From Lysobacterales bacterium (GTDB lineage Bacteria > Pseudomonadota > Gammaproteobacteria > Xanthomonadales > Rhodanobacteraceae), in contig JADJHN010000001.1 in the NCBI GenBank assembly GCA_016707485.1, positions 186,001 through 250,000 of the forward strand: 64,000 nt of DNA, in the 5' to 3' direction. Shown here piece after piece: positions 46,625 through 57,237 of this stretch. Position 1 is the first letter of the stretch; the number at the start of each line of letters is the position of its first letter. The position numbers and the translations under genes are program-made. Under the pieces are notes generated by a model that was not told the origin of the DNA, searched no databases, and saw only the letters and a program-made list of their open reading frames with translations.

Positions 46625-47755
46625 TCAGGAGGTGACGCGATCCCAGAACTGCTTGACCCCATCAACCCAGCTGCGATTGCGCGGCGAATGGGTTTGCGCG
46701 TGCTCGCCAACGAAGGTGGTTTCGAGTTCCTCGATCAATTCGCGCTGCCGCTCGGTGAGCTTGACCGGCGTTTCCAGCACCACGCGACAGAGCAGGTCGC
46801 CGGTGCGACCGCTGCGCACCGACTTTACGCCTTTGCCACGCAGGCGGAAAAGCTTGCCGGTTTGTGTCTCGGCAGGAATCGTGACGGTCGCCTCGCCGCC
46901 CAGTGTCGGCACCACAAGCTCGGCGCCCAGCGCTGCCTGGCCAAAGCGGATCGGCACTTCGCAGAACAGGTCGTCACCTTCGCGGGTGAAGATCGGGTGT
47001 TCGCGGACATGCACTTCGACGTACAAATCGCCCGGCACGGTGCCTGCCGGCCCGGCTTCTCCCTGCCCGCTCAGGCGGATGCGATCGCCGTTGTCGACGC
47101 CTGCCGGAATCTTTACCTCCAGGCTGCGCTCGTCATTGACGCGCCCCTCGCCATTGCAACTGCGGCAGGGATTGGCCACGGTCTTGCCGGTGCCGGCGCA
47201 ATGCGGACACGTCTGCTGCACGGAAAAAATGCCGTTCTGCATGCGCACGCGACCATGGCCGCGGCAGGTCGTGCAGGTGGAAGTCTTGCCATCCTGCGAA
47301 CCGCTGCCTGCGCATTCACCGCAGGCCACCAGGGTTGGCACGTCGATCTTCTTCTCGACGCCGAAGACCGCCTCCTCAAGATCCAGTTCCATCAGGTAGC
47401 GCAGGTCGGAACCGCGTCGCGGACGCCCGCGGCCTGCGCCGCCCATGCCGAAGATGTCGCTGAAGATGTCGCCGAAGATATCGCCGACATCGCCGTTGAA
47501 ACCGCCTGCACGACCGCCCATGCCATGCTCGAAGGCCGCATGCCCGTACTGGTCGTAGGCCGCACGCTTCTGGCTGTCGCCAAGCACCTCGTAGGCTTCC
47601 TTGGCTTCCTTGAAGCGCTCCTGCGCCTGCGGGTCATCCGGGCAACGATCCGGATGGCACTTCATCGCCAGGCGACGGAATGCCTTCTTCAGTTCGTCAT
47701 CCGACGCGGTCTTCTGAATGCCGAGGATTTCGTAATAGCAACGCTTTGTGGTCAT
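46625..47755 (-). CDS. dnaJ: Chaperone DnaJ
   Basis: 376-aa Hsp40 co-chaperone that delivers clients to DnaK and stimulates its ATPase. An N-terminal J-domain holds the HPD motif (MKCHPDRCPDDP), a Gly/Phe-rich linker follows (GMGGRAGGFNGDVGDIFGDI in part), then the zinc-binding domain with four CxxCxGxG repeats (CGECAGSG, CTTCRGHG, CPHCAGTG, CRSCNGEG) and the C-terminal peptide-binding domain (DLYVEVHVREHPIFTREG). Start ATG 47755 (MTTKRCYYEILGIQ) differs from the common KQDYYEVLGV only in a Cys for Asp. It is 100 bp downstream of dnaK and probably expressed from the dnaK transcript. Confidence 0.96.
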   Translation of the reverse strand: MTTKRCYYEILGIQKTASDDELKKAFRRLAMKCHPDRCPDDPQAQERFKEAKEAYEVLGDSQKRAAYDQYGHAAFEHGMGGRAGGFNGDVGDIFGDIFSDIFGMGGAGRGRPRRGSDLRYLMELDLEEAVFGVEKKIDVPTLVACGECAGSGSQDGKTSTCTTCRGHGRVRMQNGIFSVQQTCPHCAGTGKTVANPCRSCNGEGRVNDERSLEVKIPAGVDNGDRIRLSGQGEAGPAGTVPGDLYVEVHVREHPIFTREGDDLFCEVPIRFGQAALGAELVVPTLGGEATVTIPAETQTGKLFRLRGKGVKSVRSGRTGDLLCRVVLETPVKLTERQRELIEELETTFVGEHAQTHSPRNRSWVDGVKQFWDRVTS

Positions 47756-47855
47756 GGTGGGACGGCAACCGGAATCAAAGTGGCGGAAAAACGTGAAGGG
47801 CGGAACGCCAACCGGCCATCATGCGCCGCTGGCCGCCCCGCCCTGCCACCCGGAT

Positions 47856-49769
<1,914 letters not shown>

Positions 49770-49823
49770 TTGTCTCTCTCCCAAAAATATCGGTTTCGGC
49801 CGCAGCGGCCACTGGCGCAAAAA

Positions 49824-49849
49824 CTGGGGGTGTTGTGTCGGCTTTCAAG
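49824..49849 (-). promoter_or_regulatory. Sigma-32-like promoter for dnaK
   Basis: On the minus strand: CTTGAA (49849-49844), 14-bp spacer, CCCCAG (49829-49824). The -35 is a perfect match and the -10 differs in one base from the heat-shock consensus CCCCAT. It lies 55 bp upstream of the dnaK ATG. Confidence 0.7.
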
Positions 49850-49850
49850 C

Positions 49851-49875
49851 GTTGCGACAAGGGATTTGTCGCAAC
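49851..49875. promoter_or_regulatory. Perfect 10-bp inverted repeat adjoining the dnaK promoter
   Basis: GTTGCGACAA-GGGAT-TTGTCGCAAC: ten paired bases with a 5-nt loop, one base upstream of the -35 hexamer of the dnaK promoter and 18 bp after the grpE stop. It is not the CIRCE sequence bound by HrcA. It could be a weak terminator or processing hairpin for grpE mRNA, or a protein-binding site. Confidence 0.55.
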
Positions 49876-49892
49876 TTCGCCGATCCGGGGGC

Positions 49893-50420
<528 letters not shown>

Positions 50421-50563
50421 CTCGCCTCCAGAAACATGAGAACGACCCGGCACCTTCGCACCGTGGCCAGTCGACACAGCAATCATCATTCAATGCGTGG
50501 ATCGGAACGCCCGCTTGCGACAAGCACCCTGCGCCTGCCGCGGATCTCCCGGCCCCGCCAACC

Positions 50564-51622
50564 CTATGGGGGCACGGATGACCGGTTCAAGGCGCCCGAG
50601 ATGAGCTGGGCGGTGGTCGCCACCACCGGAATGACCCGCTCATAGGCCATCCGCGTCGGCCCGATGACACCGAGGACGCCGAGGACGCGATTGCCCACTC
50701 CATAAGGTGCCGTGACCAGCGAATAGCCGCCCAGCGCGGCAAAGCCGGATTCCTCGCCAATGAACAGCCGCACGCCATCGGCACGTGCGCAACGTTCGAG
50801 CAATTGCAGGAGATCACGCTTGCGCTGAAAGGCATCGAACAAATCGCGCAGTCGATCGACTTCGGACAGCTCGTTGATGCCCATCAGGTTGGTCTGCCCG
50901 CTGACCAGCATGTCGCTGTCCGCCGGCGTCTGGAACGCGGCTTGCGCCACCTCGACGGCATTTGCCAGCAGGCGATTCAGGCGCGCGCCTTCGTCGCGCA
51001 TCTCGCGCAGCAGCCGGCGGCGGATCTCGTCCAGGCGCATGCCTGCGTAATGGGCATTGAAATAATTCGCCGTCTGTTCGAGTTCGGCCGCCGAATACGG
51101 CTGCTGGGTCTCTATGACACGGTTTTGCACCTGACCGTCGGTGAACACCAGGATGACCAGGATGCGGTTGCCATCGAGGGCCACGAAATCAATGTGCCGG
51201 AATGGAAACTCGTCATGCCTTGGCACACTGACCACGCCGACAAAGCGCGTGATCTCGGACAGCAGGGCACTGGCACTGCCGAGCAGGGCCGGCGTCGCCG
51301 CCCCCGTGGGCAGCTCGCGACGCAATTGTTCGACCTGCGGCTCGCCCAGCGGGCGCATCTCGAGCAGGCTGTCGACAAACATCCGGTAACCCTGGGCCGT
51401 CGGAATGCGCCCCGCCGAGGTGTGCGGGGCCGCGACCAGACCGGCCTCTTCGAGATCCGACATGATGTTGCGGATCGTCGCCGGACTGACATCAAGCCCT
51501 GACGACTTGGCCAGGGTGCGTGATCCGACCGGCTGGCCATCGGCGATGTACTGCGCGATCAAGGTACGCAGCAGGGAGCGCGAACGCGCGTCCAGCGAAT
51601 CGTGATGGCCCGAACTTGTCAT
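50564..51622 (-). CDS. hrcA: Heat-inducible transcriptional repressor HrcA
   Basis: 352-aa repressor of class I heat-shock genes, which binds the CIRCE element. The N-terminal winged helix-turn-helix is clear (GSRTLAKSSGLDVSPATIRN, IMSDLEEAGLVAAPHTSAGR), followed by the GAF-like and dimerisation domains (GVVSVPRHDEFPFRHIDFV, LLIGEESG-like FIGEESGFAAL). Length is normal (about 350). Start ATG 51622 (MTSSGHHDSLD); an in-frame extension to 51637 is possible. It is divergent from recN. No CIRCE inverted repeat is visible next to hrcA, grpE or dnaK, so its target, perhaps groESL, lies elsewhere. Confidence 0.94.
   Translation of the reverse strand: MTSSGHHDSLDARSRSLLRTLIAQYIADGQPVGSRTLAKSSGLDVSPATIRNIMSDLEEAGLVAAPHTSAGRIPTAQGYRMFVDSLLEMRPLGEPQVEQLRRELPTGAATPALLGSASALLSEITRFVGVVSVPRHDEFPFRHIDFVALDGNRILVILVFTDGQVQNRVIETQQPYSAAELEQTANYFNAHYAGMRLDEIRRRLLREMRDEGARLNRLLANAVEVAQAAFQTPADSDMLVSGQTNLMGINELSEVDRLRDLFDAFQRKRDLLQLLERCARADGVRLFIGEESGFAALGGYSLVTAPYGVGNRVLGVLGVIGPTRMAYERVIPVVATTAQLISGALNRSSVPP
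50566..50591 (-). promoter_or_regulatory. Sigma-32-like promoter for grpE, within the hrcA 3' end
   Basis: On the minus strand: CTTGAA (50591-50586), 14-bp spacer, CCCCAT (50571-50566). Both hexamers match the heat-shock consensus exactly. The promoter overlaps the last codons and the TAG stop of hrcA, and lies about 146 bp upstream of the grpE ATG. Confidence 0.78.
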
Positions 51623-51777
51623 CCCGGCAGCATACACAGCGGTAACGCGCAGGCAATAGGCGAATCGATGAGCTTGCCGACCACAGCGGAAGAAATTGCA
51701 ATCTCACCGGATGATCCGGGAATTGCGACAATGCACGGCGATGCGCACAATCCAGGCGGAATCACCAAGGTAATTGC

Positions 51778-53454
51778 ATGCTGCGATCGCTCTACGTCAA
51801 GGATTTCGCCATCGTCGGCGAAGCCGAAATCAGCTTTGACAGCGGCCTCACCGTGGTCACCGGGGAAACCGGAGCCGGCAAGTCGTTGCTTGTCGATGCG
51901 CTGCTGCTGCTCGCCGGCAATCGCGCCGAAGCCAATCTGGTGCGCCACGGCTGCGAACGTGCCGAGCTTTCCGCCGAGTTCGATCTCGGCAAGCGCGAGG
52001 ATCTGCTGGCCTGGCTGCGCAACGAAGAGCTCGATGACGATGGGGCCTGCCAGTTGCGCCGGGTGATTCGCAGCGAGGGTACGTCGCGCGCCTGGATCAA
52101 TGGTCGTCCGGTGACCCTGATCCAGATGAAGGCGCTTGGTGAACGCTTGATCGAAATCCATGGCCAGCACGAACACCAGGCGCTGCTGGAGCGCAACCAG
52201 CAACTTGCCCTGCTCGATGCCTTTGGCGCGCATGGCGAAGCTCTGTTGGCGGTGCAAACGCTGGCACGCGAGTGGCGTGGCGTGGTTGCGCGCATCAAGG
52301 ATATTTCCGGTGGCGAAGACCACGCCGAGCGCATTGAATGGCTGAGCCATCAAGTGCAGGAACTGGATGCCCATGCGCTGACTGCGCCCGCCCTCGCCGA
52401 GCTTGAGGAAAGCCATCGCCGGCTGGCCAATTCCGGGCAACTTCTGCAAGGCTGCGCCGGCCTGGCCGACTTGCTGGATGGCGACAGCGAATTCAGCATC
52501 TCGCGGCTGATTTCGCGCGCCCACTCTGAAAGCCTGCGCCTGGCAGCACTGGATCCCGCGCTCGAACCGCTGGGCCAGTTGCTGGATGCCGCGCGCATCC
52601 ATGTCGACGAATCCGTCGACAGCCTGGGCCGCTACCAGAGCGCACTGGATCTCGACCCCGAGCGCTATGCCGAGCTCGATGCGCAACTCGCGAAACTGCA
52701 CGAACTCTCGCGCAAGCACCGGGTCGGCATGGCCGATCTCCACGAGCATGGTGCGGCGTTGCGTGGGGAACTCGAATCACTGCGCGGTGCCGGCGCCCAG
52801 CTGGCCAGCCTCGAACAGGAACGCGGCCAGTTGCAGGATCGATATGGCACGGCAGCGAAGAAGCTGGGCAAGGCGCGCCTCGATGCGGCAGAAAAACTGG
52901 GCACGGCCGTGGGCGATTTGCTTGGTGATCTCGGCATGGCGGGTGGCCGATTCGGCGTGGAACTGGAGACCATCCACAGCGGGGAGCCCGAGCTCAACGG
53001 CACCGAACGTTGCGAATTCATGGTCAGCGCGAATCCCGGGCAACCGCTGCGCGCCCTGCGAAAGGTCGCGTCGGGTGGCGAGCTCTCGCGCATCAGTCTC
53101 GCCATCGAGGTGGCCGCCCTCGGCCTCGACGATGTCGGCACCATGGTCTTTGATGAGGTCGACGCCGGCATCGGTGGTGCCGTCGCCGAGGTCGTCGGAC
53201 AGAAACTGCGCCGACTCGGCAGCCAGCGCCAGGTACTTTGCGTTACCCACCTGGCCCAGGTCGCCGCACAGGGACATGCCCATCTGCAGGTCAGCAAATC
53301 GGCCAACGGCGACAGTACCGAAACCCGCATCAACCGCCTCGATGACAAGTCCCGCCGTGACGAAATTGCCCGCATGCTGGGCGGCATCGAGATTACCCGG
53401 GAAACGCTCGCGCATGCGAAGCAAATGCTGCAGGTGGCGCAGAGTACCCCCTGA
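51778..53454 (+). CDS. recN: DNA repair protein RecN
   Basis: 558-aa SMC-like ATPase that supports repair of double-strand breaks. The N-terminal half-ATPase has the Walker A motif TGETGAGKSLLVDALLL near residue 32; a long coiled coil fills the middle, and the C-terminal half holds the signature SGGELSRISLAIEVA and Walker B TMVFDEVDAGIGG. Length is as expected (E. coli 553). Start ATG 51778 begins MLRSLYVKDFAIV, the family start. It is divergent from hrcA; no clear LexA box was seen in the 155-bp gap. A hairpin lies 37 bp downstream, before a repeat-rich spacer and tRNA-Ser. Confidence 0.95.
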   Translation: MLRSLYVKDFAIVGEAEISFDSGLTVVTGETGAGKSLLVDALLLLAGNRAEANLVRHGCERAELSAEFDLGKREDLLAWLRNEELDDDGACQLRRVIRSEGTSRAWINGRPVTLIQMKALGERLIEIHGQHEHQALLERNQQLALLDAFGAHGEALLAVQTLAREWRGVVARIKDISGGEDHAERIEWLSHQVQELDAHALTAPALAELEESHRRLANSGQLLQGCAGLADLLDGDSEFSISRLISRAHSESLRLAALDPALEPLGQLLDAARIHVDESVDSLGRYQSALDLDPERYAELDAQLAKLHELSRKHRVGMADLHEHGAALRGELESLRGAGAQLASLEQERGQLQDRYGTAAKKLGKARLDAAEKLGTAVGDLLGDLGMAGGRFGVELETIHSGEPELNGTERCEFMVSANPGQPLRALRKVASGGELSRISLAIEVAALGLDDVGTMVFDEVDAGIGGAVAEVVGQKLRRLGSQRQVLCVTHLAQVAAQGHAHLQVSKSANGDSTETRINRLDDKSRRDEIARMLGGIEITRETLAHAKQMLQVAQSTP

Positions 53455-53491
53455 ACTCCTGATCGGGGACATGGTTGCCCCCAGATACGCA

Positions 53492-53517
53492 GGAGCAGCC
53501 CCTTGCCGAGCTGCTCC
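53492..53517. terminator. Hairpin downstream of recN
   Basis: GGAGCAGC and GCTGCTCC form a perfect 8-bp stem with a 10-nt loop, 37 bp after the recN stop. There is no T-tract, so it may be a Rho-dependent or processing signal rather than an intrinsic terminator. Confidence 0.35.
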
Positions 53518-53737
53518 GTTGAACGGTTTGGGTCGCGTGGCGCGGGATATGTTCGTCCCAGCCATGGGACTCACCCTCCGCGCTGCGCGCTGCGGGCCAG
53601 CCCTTCGGCTGTCCAAAATCGTTCCTGACAATTTTGTCACTGCGCAGGCAGGATGCCGGAGCGAACATTGCCGAAGGCGATGGCCCGAAGGGCGAAGGGC
53701 GGGACGCCCGGAGTCAACCCATGAGGGCTCTCCTGCA

Positions 53738-53807
53738 CCCTCTCTCTCCGCCAGATACGCAAAAAGCCCCTTTCGGGGCTCTTTGCGTATCTGGCGGAGA
53801 GAGAGGG
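53738..53807. repeat. Long inverted repeat containing the tRNA-Ser 3' end
   Basis: Two 33-bp arms (53738-53770 and 53775-53807) are reverse complements with one mismatch, separated by TTTC. The right arm contains the last 16 bp of the tRNA-Ser gene (acceptor strand and CCA) plus its downstream flank; the left arm is an inverted copy. The centre is the tRNA terminator. Confidence 0.75.
53761..53784 (-). terminator. Intrinsic terminator of tRNA-Ser
   Basis: On the minus strand: AGCCCC-GAAA-GGGGCT followed by TTTT, starting 8 bases after the CCA end of the tRNA. The stable GNRA-capped stem and the T-tract are those of a Rho-independent terminator. Confidence 0.8.
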
Positions 53808-53884
53808 ATTCGAACCCTCGATAGAGCTTTTGACCCTATACACCCTTAGCAGGGGCGCGCCTTCGACCACTCGGCCATCTCCCC
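53792..53884 (-). tRNA. tRNA-Ser(GCU)
   Basis: 93-nt class II tRNA. The acceptor stem pairs GGGGAGA with TCTCTCC (one G-U pair), the discriminator is G and CCA is encoded. The D-arm begins TGGCCGAGTGGTCGAAGGC, the anticodon loop is CTGCTAA giving anticodon GCT for AGC/AGU codons, a long variable arm follows, and the T-arm contains GGTTCGAATCC. It follows csrA on the same strand, as in many gammaproteobacteria; its 3' end is copied in an inverted repeat downstream. Confidence 0.95.
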
Positions 53885-53948
53885 GGAATTGTCTGGACCC
53901 TGCGATCCTTGTGCATCTCGCCGATCACCGGAAATCGACGGGACGCGA

Positions 53949-53977
53949 AGCATACCGGTCACACGTCGCCCGGTAAA
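53949..53977 (-). promoter_or_regulatory. Candidate promoter of tRNA-Ser
   Basis: On the minus strand: TTTACC (53977-53972), 17-bp spacer, TATGCT (53954-53949), followed by the GC-rich stretch TCGCGTCCC that is typical of stringently controlled stable-RNA promoters. It lies just after the csrA stop codon and about 65 bp upstream of the tRNA. Confidence 0.5.
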
Positions 53978-53979
53978 GC

Positions 53980-54186
53980 TCAGGACTCGCTGACGGATGC
54001 AGCGGAATCATCGTCCGGATTCTGCTCACGCTTGATGCGCTGGTAAATCTCTTCGCGGTGAACCGATACGTCTTTTGGTGCGTTGATGCCGATGCGAACC
54101 TGATTGCCCTTGACGCCAAGCACGGTGACTGTCACTTCGTCGCCAATCATCAGGGTTTCGCCAACCCGGCGTGTCAAAATCAACAT
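53980..54186 (-). CDS. csrA: Carbon storage regulator CsrA (RsmA)
   Basis: 68-aa RNA-binding dimeric protein that controls translation and stability of target mRNAs by binding GGA motifs. The sequence MLILTRRVGETLMIGDEVTV is the family N-terminus with the RNA-contacting Leu4/Arg6 pair, and the second RNA-binding region is VSVHREEIYQRIKRE. The C-terminal tail is short and acidic (NPDDDSAASVSES). Start ATG 54186 has AAGGAG about 8 nt upstream. It lies between alaS and tRNA-Ser, the standard gammaproteobacterial order. In this order CsrA and cyclic-di-GMP systems such as RpfG both shape motility and virulence traits. Confidence 0.96.
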   Translation of the reverse strand: MLILTRRVGETLMIGDEVTVTVLGVKGNQVRIGINAPKDVSVHREEIYQRIKREQNPDDDSAASVSES

Positions 54187-54519
54187 GTTGTCTGCTCCTT
54201 GAAACTTTCTCGTCTATCCAGCCTGGCTACCAGTCACGCAATTCCCGTGCGCATCCTGGCGTCAGGTCCGGGGACCAAATTCAGCCTCCCTAGCTGAACT
54301 CGCGGCCCGTTCCCCCCAGTTCGCAGCCTTCGTCCCGTCAATGATTCGATTGCCATGCAACCGGCAGGAACGCATCTTCAGGACCGCGCGATACTAAGCG
54401 ATGACGCCGGTTTCGCGCAATGAAACCCGGATCGAATTTGTGTACCGCGGCCAGGCCATGACGATTCGCCACAGCCGGCGTAGCAGAAACCCGCGGAAAT
54501 CACCCGCCACGTTGTGCAC
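54187..54519. other. csrA upstream region
   Basis: These 333 bp between alaS and csrA hold no recognisable gene. They include a promoter candidate for csrA (listed) and, closer to the gene, the leader with its ribosome-binding site AAGGAG. The length of the leader suggests post-transcriptional or multi-promoter control, as known for csrA in E. coli. Confidence 0.5.
54391..54420 (-). promoter_or_regulatory. Candidate promoter for csrA
   Basis: On the minus strand: TTGCGC (54420-54415), 18-bp spacer, TAGTAT (54396-54391). It would give a leader of about 200 nt before the csrA ATG. Confidence 0.35.
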
Positions 54520-57183
54520 TCAGGCGGTTCGTTCAGCGATCCAGGCGGGCAATGCGGAAAGGACAGCGGCCAGCTCCGCCGTGTCATTGCCGCCGCCCTG
54601 GGCCATGTCCGCGCGACCACCACCCTTGCCACCGATCGCAGCCGCCACGTGGGCGACGACTTCGCCGGCCTTGATGCGGCCGAGCGCGGCACCGCCGACC
54701 GCTCCGACCAGTGAAATCCTGCCGTCCGCTCCCGCAGCCAGCAGGATCACGCAATCACCCAGCTTCGGCTTGAGATTGTCCACGGCCTCGCGCAGGGACT
54801 TGGCATCGAGGCCATCGATGCGTGCGGCCAGCACCTTGATGCCGCCGACATCGACCGCTTGATCTGCGAGGTCGGCGGTTGCGGCGCTTGCCGCGCGGGC
54901 CTTTAGGGTTTCCAGCTCGCGCTCGAGTTTTCTCTGCCGATCCAGCAACTGGCGAAGCTTGTCGACGACTTCGTTGCCCTGGGCCGAGAGCAGATGGCCG
55001 ATTTCGCCAAGACGCATCTCCTCTTCGACGACGTGAGCGGTGGCAGCGGCACCGGTTATCGCCTCGATGCGGCGGATGCCGGAAGCGACGCCACCTTCAC
55101 CAAGGATCTTGAACAAGCCGATGTCGCCGGCGCGGCTGACGTGCGTGCCGCCACACAGCTCGGTCGAGAAATCGCCCATGCGCAACACGCGCACTTCGTC
55201 CCCATACTTTTCGCCAAACAGCGCCATGGCGCCGAATTCGATGGCCTCGTCATAGCCCATGTGGCGGATTTCGGCTTCTGCATTGGCGCGGATCTCGTCG
55301 TTGACCAGATTCTCGACACGGCGCAGCTCGTCGGCGGCGATCGGCTGGAAATGCGAGAAATCGAAACGCAGGCGATCCGGCGCGACCAGCGAACCCTTTT
55401 GCGTGACGTGCTCTCCCAGCACCTTGCGCAGGGCGGCATGCAGCAGGTGGGTCGCCGAGTGATTGAGCACGATGGCCTGGCGTCGATCCACGTCGACGGC
55501 AGCTTCGACGGCACTGCCGGGAACGAGCGCCGTGGTTCCCTGCCAGCGCCCGACATGACCATGGAAGGCACCACCGAGCTTGAGCGTGTCGCTGACGATG
55601 AAACGTCCAGCCGACGAGATCAGCACACCCGAATCACCGACCTGGCCGCCCGATTCGGCGTAGAACGGCGTGCGGTCGAGAATGACGATGGCTTCCTCGC
55701 CATCGGCCAGTGAATCGAGTCGGCGGCCGCCACGCAGCAATGCCAGCACGCGCTCGCCGGATTCCGAACAAGCCTCGTAGCCGGAAAACACGGTGACCGG
55801 TAACGAACTCGCCATTTCGGCGGGCAGCTGTCCCTTCGATTCAAAGTGGCTGGCCGCGCGGGCGCGTTCGCGCTGTTCGTTCATGGCCACCTCGAAACCG
55901 GCCATGTCGACCGACCAGCCGCGCTCGCGGGCCACGTCCGCAGTCAGGTCAACCGGGAAACCGTAGGTATCGTAAAGCGTGAAGGCGACCTGCCCGGGAA
56001 CCAATTTCGGCGAGGCCATCGTTCCCGCAGGCCGGGTATTGTCGGCGAGTGCGGATTCGAGGAGTTTCATGCCGTTCTCCAGCGTTTCCGCAAAACGCTC
56101 CTCCTCCTTGCGCAGCGCCGCCTCGACAAGTGCCTGCCTGGCGACGAGCTCCGGATAAGCCTCACCCATTTCCGCCACCAGCGGCGCAACCATCTTCCAG
56201 AAGAAGTCACCACGCACTCCGAGCATCCAGCCATGCCGCAGCGCGCGGCGGATGATCCGGCGCAGCACGTAGCCGCGCCCCTCGTTCGAGGGCATCACGC
56301 CGTCGACGATCAGGAAGGAGCAGGCGCGGATGTGGTCGGCGATGACGCGCAGAGACTTGTTTTCCAGATCGGTGATCGCGGTGAGCTTGGCCGCCGTGCG
56401 GATCAGGGTCTGGAACAGGTCGATCTCGTAGTTGGTATGCACGTGTTGCAGGATCGCGGCAAGGCGCTCAAGGCCCATGCCGGTATCCACGCAAGGCGCC
56501 GGCAAGGCGCTCAGGCTGCCATCGTCGGCGCGGTCGAACTGCATGAAGACCAGGTTCCAGATCTCGATATAGCGATCGCCATCTTCATCCGGAGATCCCG
56601 GCGGGCCACCGGGAATATGCGCGCCATGGTCGTAGAAAATCTCGGTGCAGGGACCGCAAGGGCCGGTGTCGGCCATCTGCCAGAAGTTGTCCGAGGCGAA
56701 CGGCGCCCCCTTGTTGTCGCCGATGCGGACGATGCGCTCGGGCGGGATGCCGACCTCATCCTTCCAGATTGCATAGGCCTCGTCGTCGGTCTGGTAAACC
56801 GTGACCAGCAGGCGATCCCTGGGCAATTTCCAGACTTCGGTGAGCAATTCCCAGGCCCAGAGAATGGCATCGCGCTTGAAATAATCGCCGAATGACCAGT
56901 TGCCCAGCATCTCGAAGAAGGTGTGATGGCGCGCGGTGTAGCCGACCTGATCGAGATCGTTGTGCTTGCCGCCCGCACGCAGGCAGCGTTGGACATCGAC
57001 CACGCGCGCTGCCGGCGGCTTTTCACTGCCGAGAAAGGCATTCTTGAACGGCACCATGCCCGAATTGGTGAACATCAGGGTCGGGTCGCTGGACGGAACC
57101 AGGGATGCCGAAGGCACCACCAGGTGGCCCTTGGAGCGGAAGAATTCGAGGAAATCGGAACGGATGTCGGCGCTGGTTTTCAT
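54520..57183 (-). CDS. alaS: Alanine-tRNA ligase
   Basis: 887-aa class II synthetase with editing domain. The catalytic core starts SADIRSDFLEFFRSKGHLVV and includes FFEMLGNWSFGDYF; the editing domain has the zinc motif NHSATHLLHAALRKVLG and CGGTHVSRAGDIG (HxxxH and CxxxH). The C-terminal oligomerisation domain ends in a Gly/Ala-rich tail (IGGKGGGRADMAQGGG). Length matches the family (about 875). Start ATG 57183 (MKTSADIRS), four codons inside the ORF. It lies between recX and csrA on the same strand; the gap to recX is 54 bp, so the two may share a transcript. Confidence 0.96.
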   Translation of the reverse strand: MKTSADIRSDFLEFFRSKGHLVVPSASLVPSSDPTLMFTNSGMVPFKNAFLGSEKPPAARVVDVQRCLRAGGKHNDLDQVGYTARHHTFFEMLGNWSFGDYFKRDAILWAWELLTEVWKLPRDRLLVTVYQTDDEAYAIWKDEVGIPPERIVRIGDNKGAPFASDNFWQMADTGPCGPCTEIFYDHGAHIPGGPPGSPDEDGDRYIEIWNLVFMQFDRADDGSLSALPAPCVDTGMGLERLAAILQHVHTNYEIDLFQTLIRTAAKLTAITDLENKSLRVIADHIRACSFLIVDGVMPSNEGRGYVLRRIIRRALRHGWMLGVRGDFFWKMVAPLVAEMGEAYPELVARQALVEAALRKEEERFAETLENGMKLLESALADNTRPAGTMASPKLVPGQVAFTLYDTYGFPVDLTADVARERGWSVDMAGFEVAMNEQRERARAASHFESKGQLPAEMASSLPVTVFSGYEACSESGERVLALLRGGRRLDSLADGEEAIVILDRTPFYAESGGQVGDSGVLISSAGRFIVSDTLKLGGAFHGHVGRWQGTTALVPGSAVEAAVDVDRRQAIVLNHSATHLLHAALRKVLGEHVTQKGSLVAPDRLRFDFSHFQPIAADELRRVENLVNDEIRANAEAEIRHMGYDEAIEFGAMALFGEKYGDEVRVLRMGDFSTELCGGTHVSRAGDIGLFKILGEGGVASGIRRIEAITGAAATAHVVEEEMRLGEIGHLLSAQGNEVVDKLRQLLDRQRKLERELETLKARAASAATADLADQAVDVGGIKVLAARIDGLDAKSLREAVDNLKPKLGDCVILLAAGADGRISLVGAVGGAALGRIKAGEVVAHVAAAIGGKGGGRADMAQGGGNDTAELAAVLSALPAWIAERTA

Positions 57184-57237
57184 CAATCGGTTCAACCCGG
57201 AGTGCGGACACGCCGATGAACGTCCGCAGCGGAGTTC

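Larger units (their letters stand above)
53455..53791. other. Repeat-rich spacer between recN and tRNA-Ser
   Basis: No gene is visible in these 337 bp. The 11-mer CCAGATACGCA occurs directly repeated at 53481 and 53751, 270 bp apart, and inverted at 53785-53795 next to the tRNA 3' end. Between the direct repeats lie several hairpins, among them GTCCCA-GCCA-TGGGAC. The segment looks like a small insertion or a rearranged tRNA flank rather than plain spacer. Confidence 0.5.

Noticed and set aside
50421..51777. CIRCE operator for HrcA
   Set aside because: No TTAGCACTC-N9-GAGTGCTAA or near match upstream of grpE or hrcA.
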